Assembly: GCA_947461435.1 (NCBI GenBank)
Contig: CANHLE010000021.1
Location: forward strand, 1 to 42,032
Direction of reading: 5' to 3'
From: Paracoccaceae bacterium
GTDB taxonomy: Bacteria; Pseudomonadota; Alphaproteobacteria; Rhodobacterales; Rhodobacteraceae
Length of the DNA: 42,032 bases
Shown here: piece after piece, positions 15,300 through 24,333 of the stretch
How the letters are laid out: each line of letters starts with the position of its first letter
How positions within the stretch are numbered: position 1 is the first letter of the stretch
Made by a program: the position numbers and the translations under genes
The notes under the pieces: generated by a model
The model's database searches: none
What the model saw: the letters and a program-made list of their open reading frames with translations, nothing else
Told to the model about the DNA's origin: nothing

Positions 15300-16697
15300 A
15301 TGAACAAGATCACCAATCATATGCCTACCGCAGAGTTGCAGGCTTTGGATGCAGCGCATCACATGCACCCCTTCACTGAAAATGCCGCCTTGGCAAAAAA
15401 AGGCGTCAGGATCATGACGCAAGGCAAGGGCGTTTGGCTGACGGATAGTGAGGGTCACAAGATCATCGACGGAATGGCCGGGCTATGGTGTGTGAACATC
15501 GGGTACGGCCGGACAGAGTTGGGGGATGTTGCCAAGGCGCAGATGGACCAGCTGGCCTATTACAACACCTTTTTTCAAACCAGCCATGTCCCTGCCATCG
15601 CGCTGGCCGCAAAGATTGCCGAACTTGCGCCGGGGGATTTGAACCACGTCTTCTTTGCCGGGTCGGGTTCCGAAGCCAATGACACCAACATTCGCATGGT
15701 GCGCCGTTATTGGGATATCAAAGGACAATCCGAAAAGCGCGTTATCATTGCGCGGACGAATGGGTATCATGGATCCACCATGGGGGGCGGATCCTTGGGC
15801 GGGATGTCAGGCATCCACGCCCATGGCGGCAAGATCGCCGGGATCGTTCATATCGGAGAGCCAAACTGGTGGGCGCAGGGCGGTGATATGACGCCGGAGG
15901 CCTTTGGCCTGATGCGCGCCCAAGAGTTGGAAGCCAAGATTCTGGAACTGGGTGTCGAGAATGTTGCAGCCTTCATTGGTGAGCCCATTCAGGGGGCGGG
16001 GGGCGTCATCATTCCGCCCAGCACCTATTGGCCTGAAATTCAGCGCATCGTCGACAAATATGGAATCTTGTTGATTGCCGACGAGGTCATCACCGGATTT
16101 GGACGAACTGGAAACTGGTTTGGCAGCCAGACCTTTGGCATCCGCCCGCATATCATGACCATAGCAAAAGGGCTGTCGTCGGGCTATCAGCCGATTGGCG
16201 GATCTATTGTGTGTGACGAGGTGGCCGAGGTTATGGGGGCCAACGGCGATTTCAACCACGGTTATACCTATTCTGGACATCCCGTCGCAGCTGCGGTCGC
16301 GCTGGAGAATTTGCGCATCATGCAGGACGAGAACATCGTCGAGCATGTTCGCGACGTCGCGCATCCCTATCTTAAGGCCCGATGGGATGCATTGACCGAT
16401 CATCCGCTGGTGGGAGAAGCGAAGTTGGTGGGATTGATGGGGTCGATCGCGCTGACGCCCAACAAGGCAAGCCGGGCGAAGTTCGCCAGTGAGGCCGGCA
16501 CCGTCGGCTACAAGGTGCGCGAGCGCTGCTTTGCCAATGATTTGATCATGCGCCACGTCGGGGACCGAATGATCATCGCACCGCCTTTGGTGATCACGCC
16601 GGATGAAATAGATATTCTGATCGCCCGGGCCACAAAATCACTGGACGAAGGCTATGCGATCTTGAAGTCCGAGGGACTGATGGTTGCCGCGTCATAG
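15300..16697 (+). CDS. Class III (omega) aminotransferase, PLP-dependent
   Basis: A 465-residue fold-type I aminotransferase. GSGSEANDTNIR binds the cofactor phosphate, IADEVITGFGRTG holds the Asp that pairs with the pyridine nitrogen, and TIAKGLSSGYQPIGG gives the Schiff-base lysine Lys290. The family moves amino groups from omega-amino compounds such as beta-alanine, GABA, taurine or putrescine to pyruvate. Length and the N-terminal DAAHHMHPFTEN match the pyruvate-dependent group frequent in Rhodobacterales. Control by the upstream GntR/FCD protein is suggested by the shared palindrome. The exact amine donor cannot be assigned. Confidence 0.93.
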   Translation: MNKITNHMPTAELQALDAAHHMHPFTENAALAKKGVRIMTQGKGVWLTDSEGHKIIDGMAGLWCVNIGYGRTELGDVAKAQMDQLAYYNTFFQTSHVPAIALAAKIAELAPGDLNHVFFAGSGSEANDTNIRMVRRYWDIKGQSEKRVIIARTNGYHGSTMGGGSLGGMSGIHAHGGKIAGIVHIGEPNWWAQGGDMTPEAFGLMRAQELEAKILELGVENVAAFIGEPIQGAGGVIIPPSTYWPEIQRIVDKYGILLIADEVITGFGRTGNWFGSQTFGIRPHIMTIAKGLSSGYQPIGGSIVCDEVAEVMGANGDFNHGYTYSGHPVAAAVALENLRIMQDENIVEHVRDVAHPYLKARWDALTDHPLVGEAKLVGLMGSIALTPNKASRAKFASEAGTVGYKVRERCFANDLIMRHVGDRMIIAPPLVITPDEIDILIARATKSLDEGYAILKSEGLMVAAS

Positions 16698-16992
16698 CGC
16701 GGCCAGACAACTTCAAGGGTCTTTATCATTGCGAAACAGGGGGTTGAGGCGGCGATTTTTGGCTGTCTTGGCCCCCTTCTTCTTTGTGTAACATCCGCTT
16801 TGGCAGGGAATTTGTTCAAGAACGCCCTGATCTTGGCCGCCGACGTTTCGAAACCACGCCTCAAGGGGCCCAAGGTGTTCCATTGGGCTGTGACGGACCG
16901 TTCAGATGTCCTTTTCCGTTGTGACATAGTGCGGGGTTATTGAGTTTCGGCCCCCAACATCCTACACCTTTGACAAAAGGTGAGGACCCCCT
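16698..16992. other. Intergenic region before cysK
   Basis: About 295 bases with no convincing gene. A short leftward open frame overlapping the end of the aminotransferase gene has no recognisable features and is treated as chance. The last 30 bases hold the hairpin described separately and the cysK ribosome site. Confidence 0.5.
16965..16982 (+). promoter_or_regulatory. Hairpin abutting the cysK ribosome-binding site
   Basis: CACCTTT and AAAGGTG form a perfect seven-base-pair stem around GACA. The right arm runs directly into GAGGA, the likely Shine-Dalgarno site for the start at 16993, so folding could limit ribosome access. This is a structural observation only. Confidence 0.4.
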
Positions 16993-18027
16993 ATGCGCAT
17001 TCATTCTGATCTGGCCGATACGATCGGCAATACACCCTTGCTGAAGCTCAAGCGCGCTTCGGAACTGACGGGGTGCACGATCTTGGGTAAATGCGAGTTT
17101 CTGAACCCCGGTCAGTCGGTCAAGGACCGCGCGGCGCTGTACATGATCAAAGATGCTGTGGCCAAAGGCCAATTGAAGCCGGGCGGCACGATTGTCGAAG
17201 GGACGGCTGGCAACACCGGGATTGGACTGGCGTTGGTCGGGGCAAGCATGGGGTTTCGCACCGTTATCGTGATTCCGGAAACCCAAAGCCAAGAAAAGAA
17301 AGACATGCTGCGTCTGGCAGGGGCGGAATTGGTGCAGGTGCCCGCCGCGCCGTACAAGAACCCGAACAATTATGTCAGATACTCGGGCCGGCTTGCTGCG
17401 GCGCTTGCACGCACGGAAGCGAATGGCGCGATCTGGGCCAACCAGTTCGACAATGTGGCCAATCGCCAAGCCCATATCGAAACCACTGGCCCCGAGATTT
17501 GGGAGCAGACTGGTGGCAAGGTCGACGGATTCATCTGTGCCGTTGGATCGGGCGGAACCCTTGCCGGCGTTGGGATGGCATTGCAGCCCAAAGGTGTGAA
17601 AATTGGGCTTGCAGATCCCGATGGGGCGGCGCTGCACGCGTTTTATACGACAGGCACGCTCGACAGTCCGGGCAGTTCGATCACCGAAGGGATCGGGCAG
17701 GGCCGGATCACGGCCAACCTTGAAGGGTTCACGCCCGATTACAGCTATCGCATTCCTGATGCTGAAGCATTGCCTTTGGTGTTCGAGATGCTGCTGGAGG
17801 AAGGTATTTGCCTAGGCGGATCTTCGGGGATCAACATTGCCGGGGCGATGCGAATGGCAAAAGACATGGGGCCGGGCCATACGATTGTGACCATCCTGTG
17901 CGACTACGGAAACCGGTATCAGTCTAAACTCTACAACCCGACCTTCCTGAAGGAAAAGGGACTTCCCGTGCCAGAATGGCTTGACCGCGCGCCGCGTGGA
18001 TTACCCACGGTATACGAAGACGCATGA
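16993..18027 (+). CDS. cysK: Cysteine synthase A (O-acetylserine sulfhydrylase)
   Basis: A 344-residue PLP enzyme making L-cysteine from O-acetylserine and sulfide in the cytoplasm. DTIGNTPLLKLKR is the usual N-terminus, NPGQSVKDRAA carries the PLP lysine Lys44, GTAGNTG is the substrate loop, and GSGGT is the phosphate loop. GGSSGIN near the C-terminus places the pyridine-nitrogen serine. It is slightly longer than E. coli CysK, with an extension ending VPEWLDRAPRGLPTVYEDA, which is common in alphaproteobacterial versions. Its stop overlaps the start of the channel gene by four bases. A hairpin touches its ribosome site. Confidence 0.94.
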   Translation: MRIHSDLADTIGNTPLLKLKRASELTGCTILGKCEFLNPGQSVKDRAALYMIKDAVAKGQLKPGGTIVEGTAGNTGIGLALVGASMGFRTVIVIPETQSQEKKDMLRLAGAELVQVPAAPYKNPNNYVRYSGRLAAALARTEANGAIWANQFDNVANRQAHIETTGPEIWEQTGGKVDGFICAVGSGGTLAGVGMALQPKGVKIGLADPDGAALHAFYTTGTLDSPGSSITEGIGQGRITANLEGFTPDYSYRIPDAEALPLVFEMLLEEGICLGGSSGINIAGAMRMAKDMGPGHTIVTILCDYGNRYQSKLYNPTFLKEKGLPVPEWLDRAPRGLPTVYEDA

Positions 18028-20600
18028 TCACGGGGCAGGGTCACAATCTGTCCCTGTCTGGCTGGCTAGCGGCCCTTCTTGTCGCTGCCGTTCTGGCGCT
18101 GGCCCCGATGGCAACTCTGGCACAGCAAGGGGCCGGGGTATCGTCCGCGCCGCGCGTGGATCAGACGGGTGCATTGGTGCCCAACACTGGGGGGAGGGGA
18201 CCAAGTGGGTCTTCGGCTGCTGCCCCGCCGCAAGGCGTTCGTTCCGCAGGATTGAACTATGACGACTGGACGGCCATGGCGGCACGGGCCGATGCCTTGT
18301 TGGCCAATGATCAAACCCTTGGCAATGACCTTGACGACATGCGGGCGCTTTTGGTGGATTGGCGCGAAGCGCTTTTGGGCGCGCGAAGTGCCAATTCCAC
18401 CCGCATCGAGGTTATTCGCAGCCAGATAGAGGCGCTTGGCCCTGCCCCCGACACGGGCGAGGCAGAAGCCGAAGAAATCGTTCGCCGCCGCCGCGAGTTG
18501 AGCGATCAGTTGGTCAGGCTTCAGGCGCCGGGCATCAAGGCGGATGAGGCTTATCAGCAGGCAGATGGATTGATCTTGCAGATCGACAGCTTGCGCCGCG
18601 ACCGGCAGGCCGAAGAACTGCTGCGACTTTGGCCCTCTCCTTTGAACCCGTCGACTTGGCCTGCCGCGCTTTCAGGATTCTCGGCGGCGGCGATGAGCCT
18701 GTGGAAAGAAACCGGGGCGAAGTTGGTAGACCCCAGAGCCCAAGAGACGTTTTTCAACAATCTGCCGCTAGTTTTGTTGCTATTTGCCTTTTCGATTGCC
18801 GTCTTGTGGCGCGGACGGCGGGTTTTGGACCGGCTTTTGCAGATGCTGCCGCTGCCGAAAGATGAAAAGGCCGCGCGGCTGATGATGGTTTTGGCCTCGT
18901 TGGGGCAAGTCATCATTCCGGTGGTGGCCTGCGTTGCCCTGACAATCGCGCTGCGACGCAGTGGCATGCTTGGCCCTGTCGGATTTGTTCTGTCCGGCGT
19001 TATCTCGTCGGGCGGTCTGGTGATCTTCACGTCGATCTGGTTGGGCGGTCAATTGTTTTCGGCCAACTCTCCGCTGCGCGATGTGGGGGCACTGACGCCC
19101 GACCGCTGGGTGGAAGGCCGGTTCTTGCTGTTTGCCTGCGGTTTGCTGATGGCCCTGTCGCGCGCGCGCGCACAACTCGTATCGCAATTGCAATTGGATG
19201 ATGCCTTTGCGTCGGTCAGTTGGTTTCCGATCTTGCTGTTTGGTGGGCTGGTCCTTTTGCGGATCGGGCGACTTATGGCGCAGATGGTGGCAGCGGTGCC
19301 CGACGACGACGATGAAGGTGCGACCCTGCGCAGTATCATCGGGTTGATCGCGAAAGTGGCCACAACGATCGGCGTTGTTGGCCCGACCCTTGCGGCGATC
19401 GGATATAACTCGGCGGCGGCGGCGATGATTTTGCCGGCGGCCATATCTTTGGGTTTGCTGGGAATTTTGGCGCTGTTTCAACAGATCCTGTTTGATCTTT
19501 GGGCGCTTTTGATGCGCCAGAAAACGGCCGAAAACACGGCACTGGTGCCGGTCTTGCTGGGCTTTGGACTTGCCCTTTCGTCGCTGCCCGTCTTTGCGCT
19601 TATCTGGGGTGCAGATGTTGCGGACCTGACAGAGCTTTGGGCGCGTTTTCAGGAAGGCTTTACGCTCGGCGAGACGCGGATTTCGCCCACGGATTTTCTG
19701 CTCTTCGCGGTGATCTTTGCCATTGGCTACACCGCCACGCGGATGCTTCAGGGGGTGCTGAAGAGCCAGATTTTGCCGCGTGTCGGCATGGATCAGGGGG
19801 GGCGCAACGCCATTGCGGTGGGCACCGGCTATGTTGGGATCTTTGTCTCTGCACTGATTGCGATCAATGCCACGGGAATTGACCTGTCGGGTCTGGCCAT
19901 CGTGGCTGGTGCGCTGTCTGTCGGCATCGGCTTTGGTCTGCAGGCCATCGTGTCCAACTTCGTCTCTGGCATCATCTTGCTGATCGAACGACCTGTGTCT
20001 GAGGGCGACTGGATCGAAGTGGGGACTGTGCAGGGGATCGTCAAATCCATCTCGGTTCGGTCCACTCGTATCCAGACCTTTGATCGTTCAGATGTGATCG
20101 TTCCCAACCAGGACCTGATCACGGGACGCGTGACCAATTGGACACGGTTCAGCCTGTCTGGCCGCATCGTCGTGCCGGTGACGGTTCCCTTCACCTCTGA
20201 CAGCCAGCAGGTCTCGCGGATCTTGATGGAGATTGGTCTGGCCTTGCCATTGGCACTGCGCAACCCCGCCCCGCAGGTGATATTCATGGGGTTTACCACC
20301 GAGATGATGACCTTTGAGCTGCGCCTTGTGCTGAAAGACATTCACAATCTTTTTCAGGCCCGCAGTGATGTGAACCACGAAATTCTGCGCCGGTTCCGCG
20401 AAGAGGGGATCCCCTTTACCAACGCGCACCGGGACCATTTGGCCAAGCTGGCTGAAGTTGCGGCTGAAGAGCAAGAGCTGGCTGTGCGTGAGGCCGAAGT
20501 GGCACATTGGCTGGGCCCCAACCTTGCGGACCTTCCTGCGCCCCTTCCCGAACCGACCCGCAAAAAGACCCCTAAAGGACCCTCTTCTGATGCAAACTGA
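18024..20600 (+). CDS. Large MscS-family mechanosensitive channel with DUF3772 domain
   Basis: An 858-residue inner-membrane protein. A signal peptide (about 1-34, ending ATLAQQ) leads to a periplasmic domain rich in short helices (about 70-230) matching the DUF3772-type region. Around ten hydrophobic helices then run to about residue 640. The MscS core follows: the pore helix region SGLAIVAGALSVGIGFGLQAIVSNFVSGIIL, then the beta domain IERPVSEGDWIEVGTVQGIVKSISVRSTRI and VPNQDLITGRVTNW. Such channels release solutes on hypo-osmotic shock. The start overlaps cysK (ATGA), which suggests one transcript. The cytoplasmic tail is charged and proline-rich. Confidence 0.92.
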   Translation: MITGQGHNLSLSGWLAALLVAAVLALAPMATLAQQGAGVSSAPRVDQTGALVPNTGGRGPSGSSAAAPPQGVRSAGLNYDDWTAMAARADALLANDQTLGNDLDDMRALLVDWREALLGARSANSTRIEVIRSQIEALGPAPDTGEAEAEEIVRRRRELSDQLVRLQAPGIKADEAYQQADGLILQIDSLRRDRQAEELLRLWPSPLNPSTWPAALSGFSAAAMSLWKETGAKLVDPRAQETFFNNLPLVLLLFAFSIAVLWRGRRVLDRLLQMLPLPKDEKAARLMMVLASLGQVIIPVVACVALTIALRRSGMLGPVGFVLSGVISSGGLVIFTSIWLGGQLFSANSPLRDVGALTPDRWVEGRFLLFACGLLMALSRARAQLVSQLQLDDAFASVSWFPILLFGGLVLLRIGRLMAQMVAAVPDDDDEGATLRSIIGLIAKVATTIGVVGPTLAAIGYNSAAAAMILPAAISLGLLGILALFQQILFDLWALLMRQKTAENTALVPVLLGFGLALSSLPVFALIWGADVADLTELWARFQEGFTLGETRISPTDFLLFAVIFAIGYTATRMLQGVLKSQILPRVGMDQGGRNAIAVGTGYVGIFVSALIAINATGIDLSGLAIVAGALSVGIGFGLQAIVSNFVSGIILLIERPVSEGDWIEVGTVQGIVKSISVRSTRIQTFDRSDVIVPNQDLITGRVTNWTRFSLSGRIVVPVTVPFTSDSQQVSRILMEIGLALPLALRNPAPQVIFMGFTTEMMTFELRLVLKDIHNLFQARSDVNHEILRRFREEGIPFTNAHRDHLAKLAEVAAEEQELAVREAEVAHWLGPNLADLPAPLPEPTRKKTPKGPSSDAN

Positions 20601-21309
20601 ACTTCTGTTTCGCGCCGATGCCTATCTGACCGAAGCCCCGGCCCGTGTTTTAGCCCATACAATGGAAGGGGGAATCGTTCTGGATCAGAGCGTGTTTTAC
20701 CCCACCGGGGGGGGGCAGCCCGGAGACAGCGGATCGATCGACTGGGAGGGGGGGCGGTTGAGTATTGCCACGGCCGTCAAAGTTGAAGGGGGTCGGGTTG
20801 CCTTGGTTCCGGCCGAACCGGCGGCAATGCCGCCCTTGGGGGCGATGGTCATTCAAAGGATCGACTGGGATCGCCGCCATCGCCTGATGCGCATGCACAC
20901 GGCTTTGCATCTTCTGTCCGTTGTGGTGCCGTTGCCGGTAACCGGGGGCCAAATCGGGGCAGAGCGCGGCCGGCTTGATTTTGACATGCCGGAACCTTTG
21001 GCCGATTTGCAGGCTGCCGAGCTCGCGTTGAACCGGTTGATCGATCTGGATTTGCCCGTGACTGATAGTTGGATTACGGATGACGAGTTGCTTGCCAATC
21101 CCGGCCTGGTGAAAACCATGTCGGTTCGTCCCCCGATGGGACAAGGGCGCGTGCGCCTTGTGCGCATTGGAACCGATGCCGTACAGACCGACCTGCAACC
21201 CTGCGGCGGCACCCATGTGTCACGCACCGGAGAGATCGGACGGATCACGGTGGGCAAGCTTGAGAACAAGGGAAAACAGAACCGACGGATCACCTTGCAT
21301 CTGAATTGA
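20590..21309 (+). CDS. Alanyl-tRNA editing protein (AlaX type)
   Basis: A 239-residue stand-alone editing domain related to the C-terminal half of alanyl-tRNA synthetase. The zinc site is complete: HTALH (His103, His107) and CGGTH (Cys205, His209). YPTGGGQPGDSG is the conserved glycine-rich N-terminal motif. Family members hydrolyse Ser-tRNA(Ala), and sometimes Gly-tRNA(Ala), to prevent mistranslation. The ATG at 20590 overlaps the channel gene by 11 bases, so translation is probably coupled. A tRNA-Ser gene follows 68 bases later. Confidence 0.93.
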   Translation: MQTELLFRADAYLTEAPARVLAHTMEGGIVLDQSVFYPTGGGQPGDSGSIDWEGGRLSIATAVKVEGGRVALVPAEPAAMPPLGAMVIQRIDWDRRHRLMRMHTALHLLSVVVPLPVTGGQIGAERGRLDFDMPEPLADLQAAELALNRLIDLDLPVTDSWITDDELLANPGLVKTMSVRPPMGQGRVRLVRIGTDAVQTDLQPCGGTHVSRTGEIGRITVGKLENKGKQNRRITLHLN

Positions 21310-21377
21310 GCTTTGCAAAGTTTTATTGCGCTTGCCCCTTGCCTTGCCCCTCAGGCTCAAGCTACACACCGCGCCAC

Positions 21378-21465
21378 GGACAGGTGGCCGAGTGGTCGAA
21401 GGCGCACGCCTGGAAAGTGTGTAGACGGCAACGTCTCGAGGGTTCGAATCCCTCTCTGTCCGCCA
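21378..21465 (+). tRNA. tRNA-Ser (anticodon GGA)
   Basis: An 88-base cloverleaf with a long variable arm, as expected for serine. The acceptor stem GGACAGG pairs with TCTGTCC (last pair G-T). The anticodon stem CACGC/GTGTG encloses CTGGAAA, with GGA at 21412-21414. GGTTCGAATCC forms the T arm, and CCA is encoded at 21463-21465. It reads UCC and UCU codons. Confidence 0.97.
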
Positions 21466-21490
21466 CCCACCACAAGAATAACGCATTTTA

Positions 21491-21516
21491 AATTATTGAA
21501 ATAATTATATTTTTTG
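21491..21516 (+). terminator. AT-rich hairpin with T-run after tRNA-Ser
   Basis: AATTAT and ATAATT pair around TGAA, followed by ATATTTTTTG. The position 26 bases after the tRNA end and the T-run suit an intrinsic terminator, although the stem is weak. Confidence 0.5.
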
Positions 21517-21584
21517 TCAAGCTGGGGTTGTGATCTGGGTGTGGTGCGGCGATTTGATATACAATTCGCATTGAATTGCTTCTT

Positions 21585-21851
21585 CACTGCGCCCACGACG
21601 ACCAAAAGCTGATGCGCAACCATGGCTTCAAGGTTTCGATGAGCGGCAAGGGCAATTGTTACGACAATTCCGCTGTCGAAAGCCTCATCAAGTCACTGAA
21701 GGCGGAACTCGTCTGGCGGCGTAACTAGCAAACCCGCCGCGAGGTCGAGATCGCCCTTTTCGAATACATCAACGGCTTTTACAACCCGCGCCGCGAACAC
21801 TCGGCCCTCGGCTGAAAATCACCCGTGGCCTTCGAACAATGGGTCGCCTAA
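21585..21851 (+). pseudogene. Remnant of IS3-family transposase (OrfB, C-terminal part)
   Basis: The frame from 21585 to the TAA at 21849-21851 reads like the end of an IS3-type DDE integrase: GFKVSMSGKGNCYDNSAVESLIKS, then EIALFEYINGFYNPRREHSALG, then KSPVAFEQ. The catalytic Glu is in the NSAVES segment. The gene is dead: its N-terminal two thirds and OrfA are missing, and tryptophan codons have become TAG (21726-21728) and TGA (21813-21815). Sequence to about 21890, with CCGG repeats and GGTGCAGGTCCAC, resembles the right terminal region of such elements. Confidence 0.88.
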
Positions 21852-22086
21852 CATGAGCATCTGACCGGAACATAACCGGTGCAGGTCCACGTTTCGTTTG
21901 TGTAAGAATGATCGAAAAACTAGTCAACGCCGCGTCAACGTTTGCCGAGTCCCTGCTGAAACGAGGGGGAATCATGATGCAGACTGGCATGTTGGTACGC
22001 TGTCCGATGGGTTATCCTTAACCGTCCGGCCCAACCGCAGTTATCAGTTCCCAGCACTTATCAACTCTCACGGGATCTCAACAGGA
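21852..22086. other. Non-coding remainder between IS3 scar and response-regulator gene
   Basis: The first 40 bases are probably the right end of the IS. The rest holds no recognisable gene, RNA or strong hairpin. It lies downstream of the leftward two-component genes. Confidence 0.4.
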
Positions 22087-22809
22087 CTAGCGCCCGCGCA
22101 TCCAGTGCTGCAACTCTGTTTCCGCCTTTTCCAATGCGCCGTAGTTCAGCAGTTTGCGCAGCATTGCCACCGTCACCGCCCTTGCCCGAAGGTTGAACGG
22201 GCTGTCCTCGCGCTGGCTGTCGGCTGATTGATGGACGTCAAGTTTGCTGTAAATCTGCTGCAAACGGTTCTGCACAGACCTGAGCGAGAGGTGGCGGCGT
22301 TCGGAAATCACGCGGTCGGTCATGCCAAGTGCGATGTCCATAAGGATTTCGTATTCGGAATCGCTGAACCCAGAGGTCTGCGCGAAGCTGCGCTGCTGCA
22401 TCCCGCGCACCTCATTGTCGATCACGCATTGGTTCTCGATGAAAATGCTGCGGAGCGCCAGTTTCAACCGCTCTTCCGAGGTGGATTTCAGCACATAACC
22501 ATAGGCCGCGCCGTTTGGCACGATCCGGCTGACGCCGCGAACGTAGGCTTCGTCGGCGTAGTTCGACCAGAACAGAATGCGCGTGTCGGGCCGCTCTCGC
22601 CAGATTGTGCGCGCGGCCTCGATGCCGTTGCGGGCGTTCATCTGCAAATCCATGACGATATGGGCGGCCCGATGCGCCCGCGCCAAGGTCTCACCTTGTT
22701 GACCATTTTCGGCTTCATAGATGGCGCTGCATTCTGGCAAAGCTGCGCTGACCTGTTCCCGCAGGAAAGACCGATGCAGGGGGTCGTCCTCGACGATCAG
22801 CACTTCCAT
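22087..22809 (-). CDS. LuxR/NarL-like response regulator
   Basis: A 240-residue two-component regulator. The receiver domain (1-120) has the acidic pair in EDD at 7-9, phospho-acceptor Asp54 in VMDLQMN and the conserved Lys108 in YVLKS. Residues about 140-195 form a LuxR-type helix-turn-helix (SDSEYEILMDIALGMTDRVISERRHLSLRSVQNRLQQIYSKLDV), which diverges somewhat from the usual GerE consensus. ATG at 22809 follows AAGGGGGAAGAC. An ATG at 22824 overlapping the kinase stop is the alternative. It is co-transcribed with the kinase gene upstream, and the cognate sites are probably the repeats at 24126-24178. Confidence 0.9.
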   Translation of the reverse strand: MEVLIVEDDPLHRSFLREQVSAALPECSAIYEAENGQQGETLARAHRAAHIVMDLQMNARNGIEAARTIWRERPDTRILFWSNYADEAYVRGVSRIVPNGAAYGYVLKSTSEERLKLALRSIFIENQCVIDNEVRGMQQRSFAQTSGFSDSEYEILMDIALGMTDRVISERRHLSLRSVQNRLQQIYSKLDVHQSADSQREDSPFNLRARAVTVAMLRKLLNYGALEKAETELQHWMRGR

Positions 22810-22820
22810 GTCTTCCCCCT

Positions 22821-24056
22821 TCATTCCGCGACCAACTGCAGGCTTGGCGACAGCGGCAGCACAATGCCGACGCTGGTGCCGCCGCCGATCCCCGTCGCCA
22901 GAGTACAGCGTGCCGAGATCAGACGCGCCCGAGTCTTCATATTGTCAATGCCGCTGCCAACCCGGGTTCTCTTTTTGGTTATGCCTTTGCCATCGTCGCT
23001 TACCGCAAGCGAAATCTGCCCCGGCATGGCCGCCAGTTGCACCGAAATCCTTCCGGCTTCGGCATGGCTGACGGCGTTGTTAATCGCCTCTTGCGCGATA
23101 CGGTAAAGAGCGATGCTTACCGTCGGCTCCAGCGCGTCGAACGCCCGGCCGGAGTCATCATTCAGGGTCCAGTTGATGTCTTGTCCCGAGTCGCGAATGG
23201 CCCTGTCCAGATGATGTTCGATTGCATGAGCAAAGCCGAACAACTGCAAAAGCGACGGCTTGGCTTGCTCGATGATTTGCCGCAAGTCCTGCATACAAAG
23301 GTGCAAGCCACGGGTGATCGGCTCGATCGCTTCGGCGGGCGCAGGGCCTTCACGTGGTAGCCGCTCCAGATGTCGGGTCAGCCGCGTTAGATCGGCCAGC
23401 GTCTGGTCGTGCAGGTCCATGCCTATACGTTGGCGCTCGCTTTCCAAAGCCTCGGTCAGCTTCAGCGCCCCATGCCGCAAACCTTCTTCGCGCGCCCGCG
23501 CCTCGGCTTCGATGATCGCGGATCGTTGGGCCTGTTCGGCGGCGCGCAGAGCAAAGAAGTAGGGTGACAGCAGGTCGGCAATATAACGGGCAATGCCCAC
23601 ATCCTCCGCTGCATAGGCACCGGCGCGCCGCAACGAGGCGCTGAACGCCCCGATCACTTCGCCATGCACCATCATCGGAACATGGATGCGTGCGCGAAGG
23701 CCATGGTCGTGGATCGGTTTGTAAAACCCGCCCGCGAATTGAAAGCGCGGGTCGGAGCAGGCATCTTCGGTCAGAATATGATCGACCGCACCTTGTAGCA
23801 GCGCCCGGATCGGGCTGTTCGCAATAGGCGCCTGCGGTTGCTTGCCCCAGTCGGTTTCAATCCCGCTTTCATAGGCCGTGTGGAATTGCCCGTCAGGGCG
23901 CAGGATGCAGACGTCCAGGTGATCATGTGGCAAAATCTGCCCGATTTCCGTCGCAATCGCCTTGATGGCAGATTGAAAGTCGAGTTGCCCTGCCAATAGG
24001 CGCGAGATTGTGAACAGATGGTTCAACAAAGCTGCTGGAGACGTTTCGACCATCTT
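22821..24056 (-). CDS. Soluble GAF-domain sensor histidine kinase (HisKA_3/NarX-type)
   Basis: A 411-residue kinase without signal peptide or transmembrane segments. Residues 20-170 form a GAF-type sensor domain (LPHDHLDVCILRPDG, then GLRARIHVPMMVHGEVIGAF), followed by a coiled-coil linker. The dimerisation box RQRIGMDLHDQTLADL gives phospho-donor His215. The ATPase domain shows EAINNAVSHAEA (N box) and VSDDGKGI (G1). ATG at 24056 follows GAGAGTGGGAAG; a longer frame to 24116 has a poorer start. It must sense a cytoplasmic signal, plausibly a sugar-derived metabolite. It is divergent from the importer operon it probably controls. Confidence 0.92.
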   Translation of the reverse strand, partial: KMVETSPAALLNHLFTISRLLAGQLDFQSAIKAIATEIGQILPHDHLDVCILRPDGQFHTAYESGIETDWGKQPQAPIANSPIRALLQGAVDHILTEDACSDPRFQFAGGFYKPIHDHGLRARIHVPMMVHGEVIGAFSASLRRAGAYAAEDVGIARYIADLLSPYFFALRAAEQAQRSAIIEAEARAREEGLRHGALKLTEALESERQRIGMDLHDQTLADLTRLTRHLERLPREGPAPAEAIEPITRGLHLCMQDLRQIIEQAKPSLLQLFGFAHAIEHHLDRAIRDSGQDINWTLNDDSGRAFDALEPTVSIALYRIAQEAINNAVSHAEAGRISVQLAAMPGQISLAVSDDGKGITKKRTRVGSGIDNMKTRARLISARCTLATGIGGGTSVGIVLPLSPSLQLVAE

Positions 24057-24125
24057 CCCACTCTCCGTCAACGCGACCACCGCCGCACTGCTACCATGGC
24101 AGAGAAGGCGCGTCACACCTACAGC

Positions 24126-24178
24126 ATCCCGCGCAAAGCACTTGCGGGAACCCGCAGGATTTTGGGGAAATCCCGCAA
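24126..24178. promoter_or_regulatory. Cluster of TCCCGC/GCGGGA inverted repeats (candidate response-regulator sites)
   Basis: This region lies between the kinase gene and the importer operon. TCCCGC (24127-24132) and GCGGGA (24144-24149) face each other, and TTGCGGGA (24142-24149) and TCCCGCAA (24171-24178) form a second inverted pair. GCAAAGCA (24133-24140), GGAT (24157-24160) and GGGGAAATCCCGCA (24164-24177) recur at 32241-32268, before the catabolic genes. Repeated short inverted sites suit a NarL-type regulator. Confidence 0.65.
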
Positions 24179-24333
24179 ACGCGCTGCCTGAAAAACCCTA
24201 TACAGCGTTGGGCTTCTCACCCATCGTGAGTTTGTTGAGTGGAGGAACCTCAGCAGGAACACAAGCGGAATTCGGTCGCCCGAGTGGGCGCCATAAAGGC
24301 TGCCATGCGTGCAGCACACTTAGGGAGAGAGAC

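Noticed and set aside
16652-16927. A leftward 91-codon frame over the end of the aminotransferase gene and the cysK upstream region
   Set aside because: Its composition is unlike a real protein, it has no clear ribosome site and it overlaps a solid gene.
22069-22082. A partial match (GAGATCCCG on the minus strand) to the shared GGGGAGATCCCGCA motif just after the response-regulator gene
   Set aside because: Only nine bases match, GCAAAGCA is absent, and the position downstream of the gene makes regulation unlikely.
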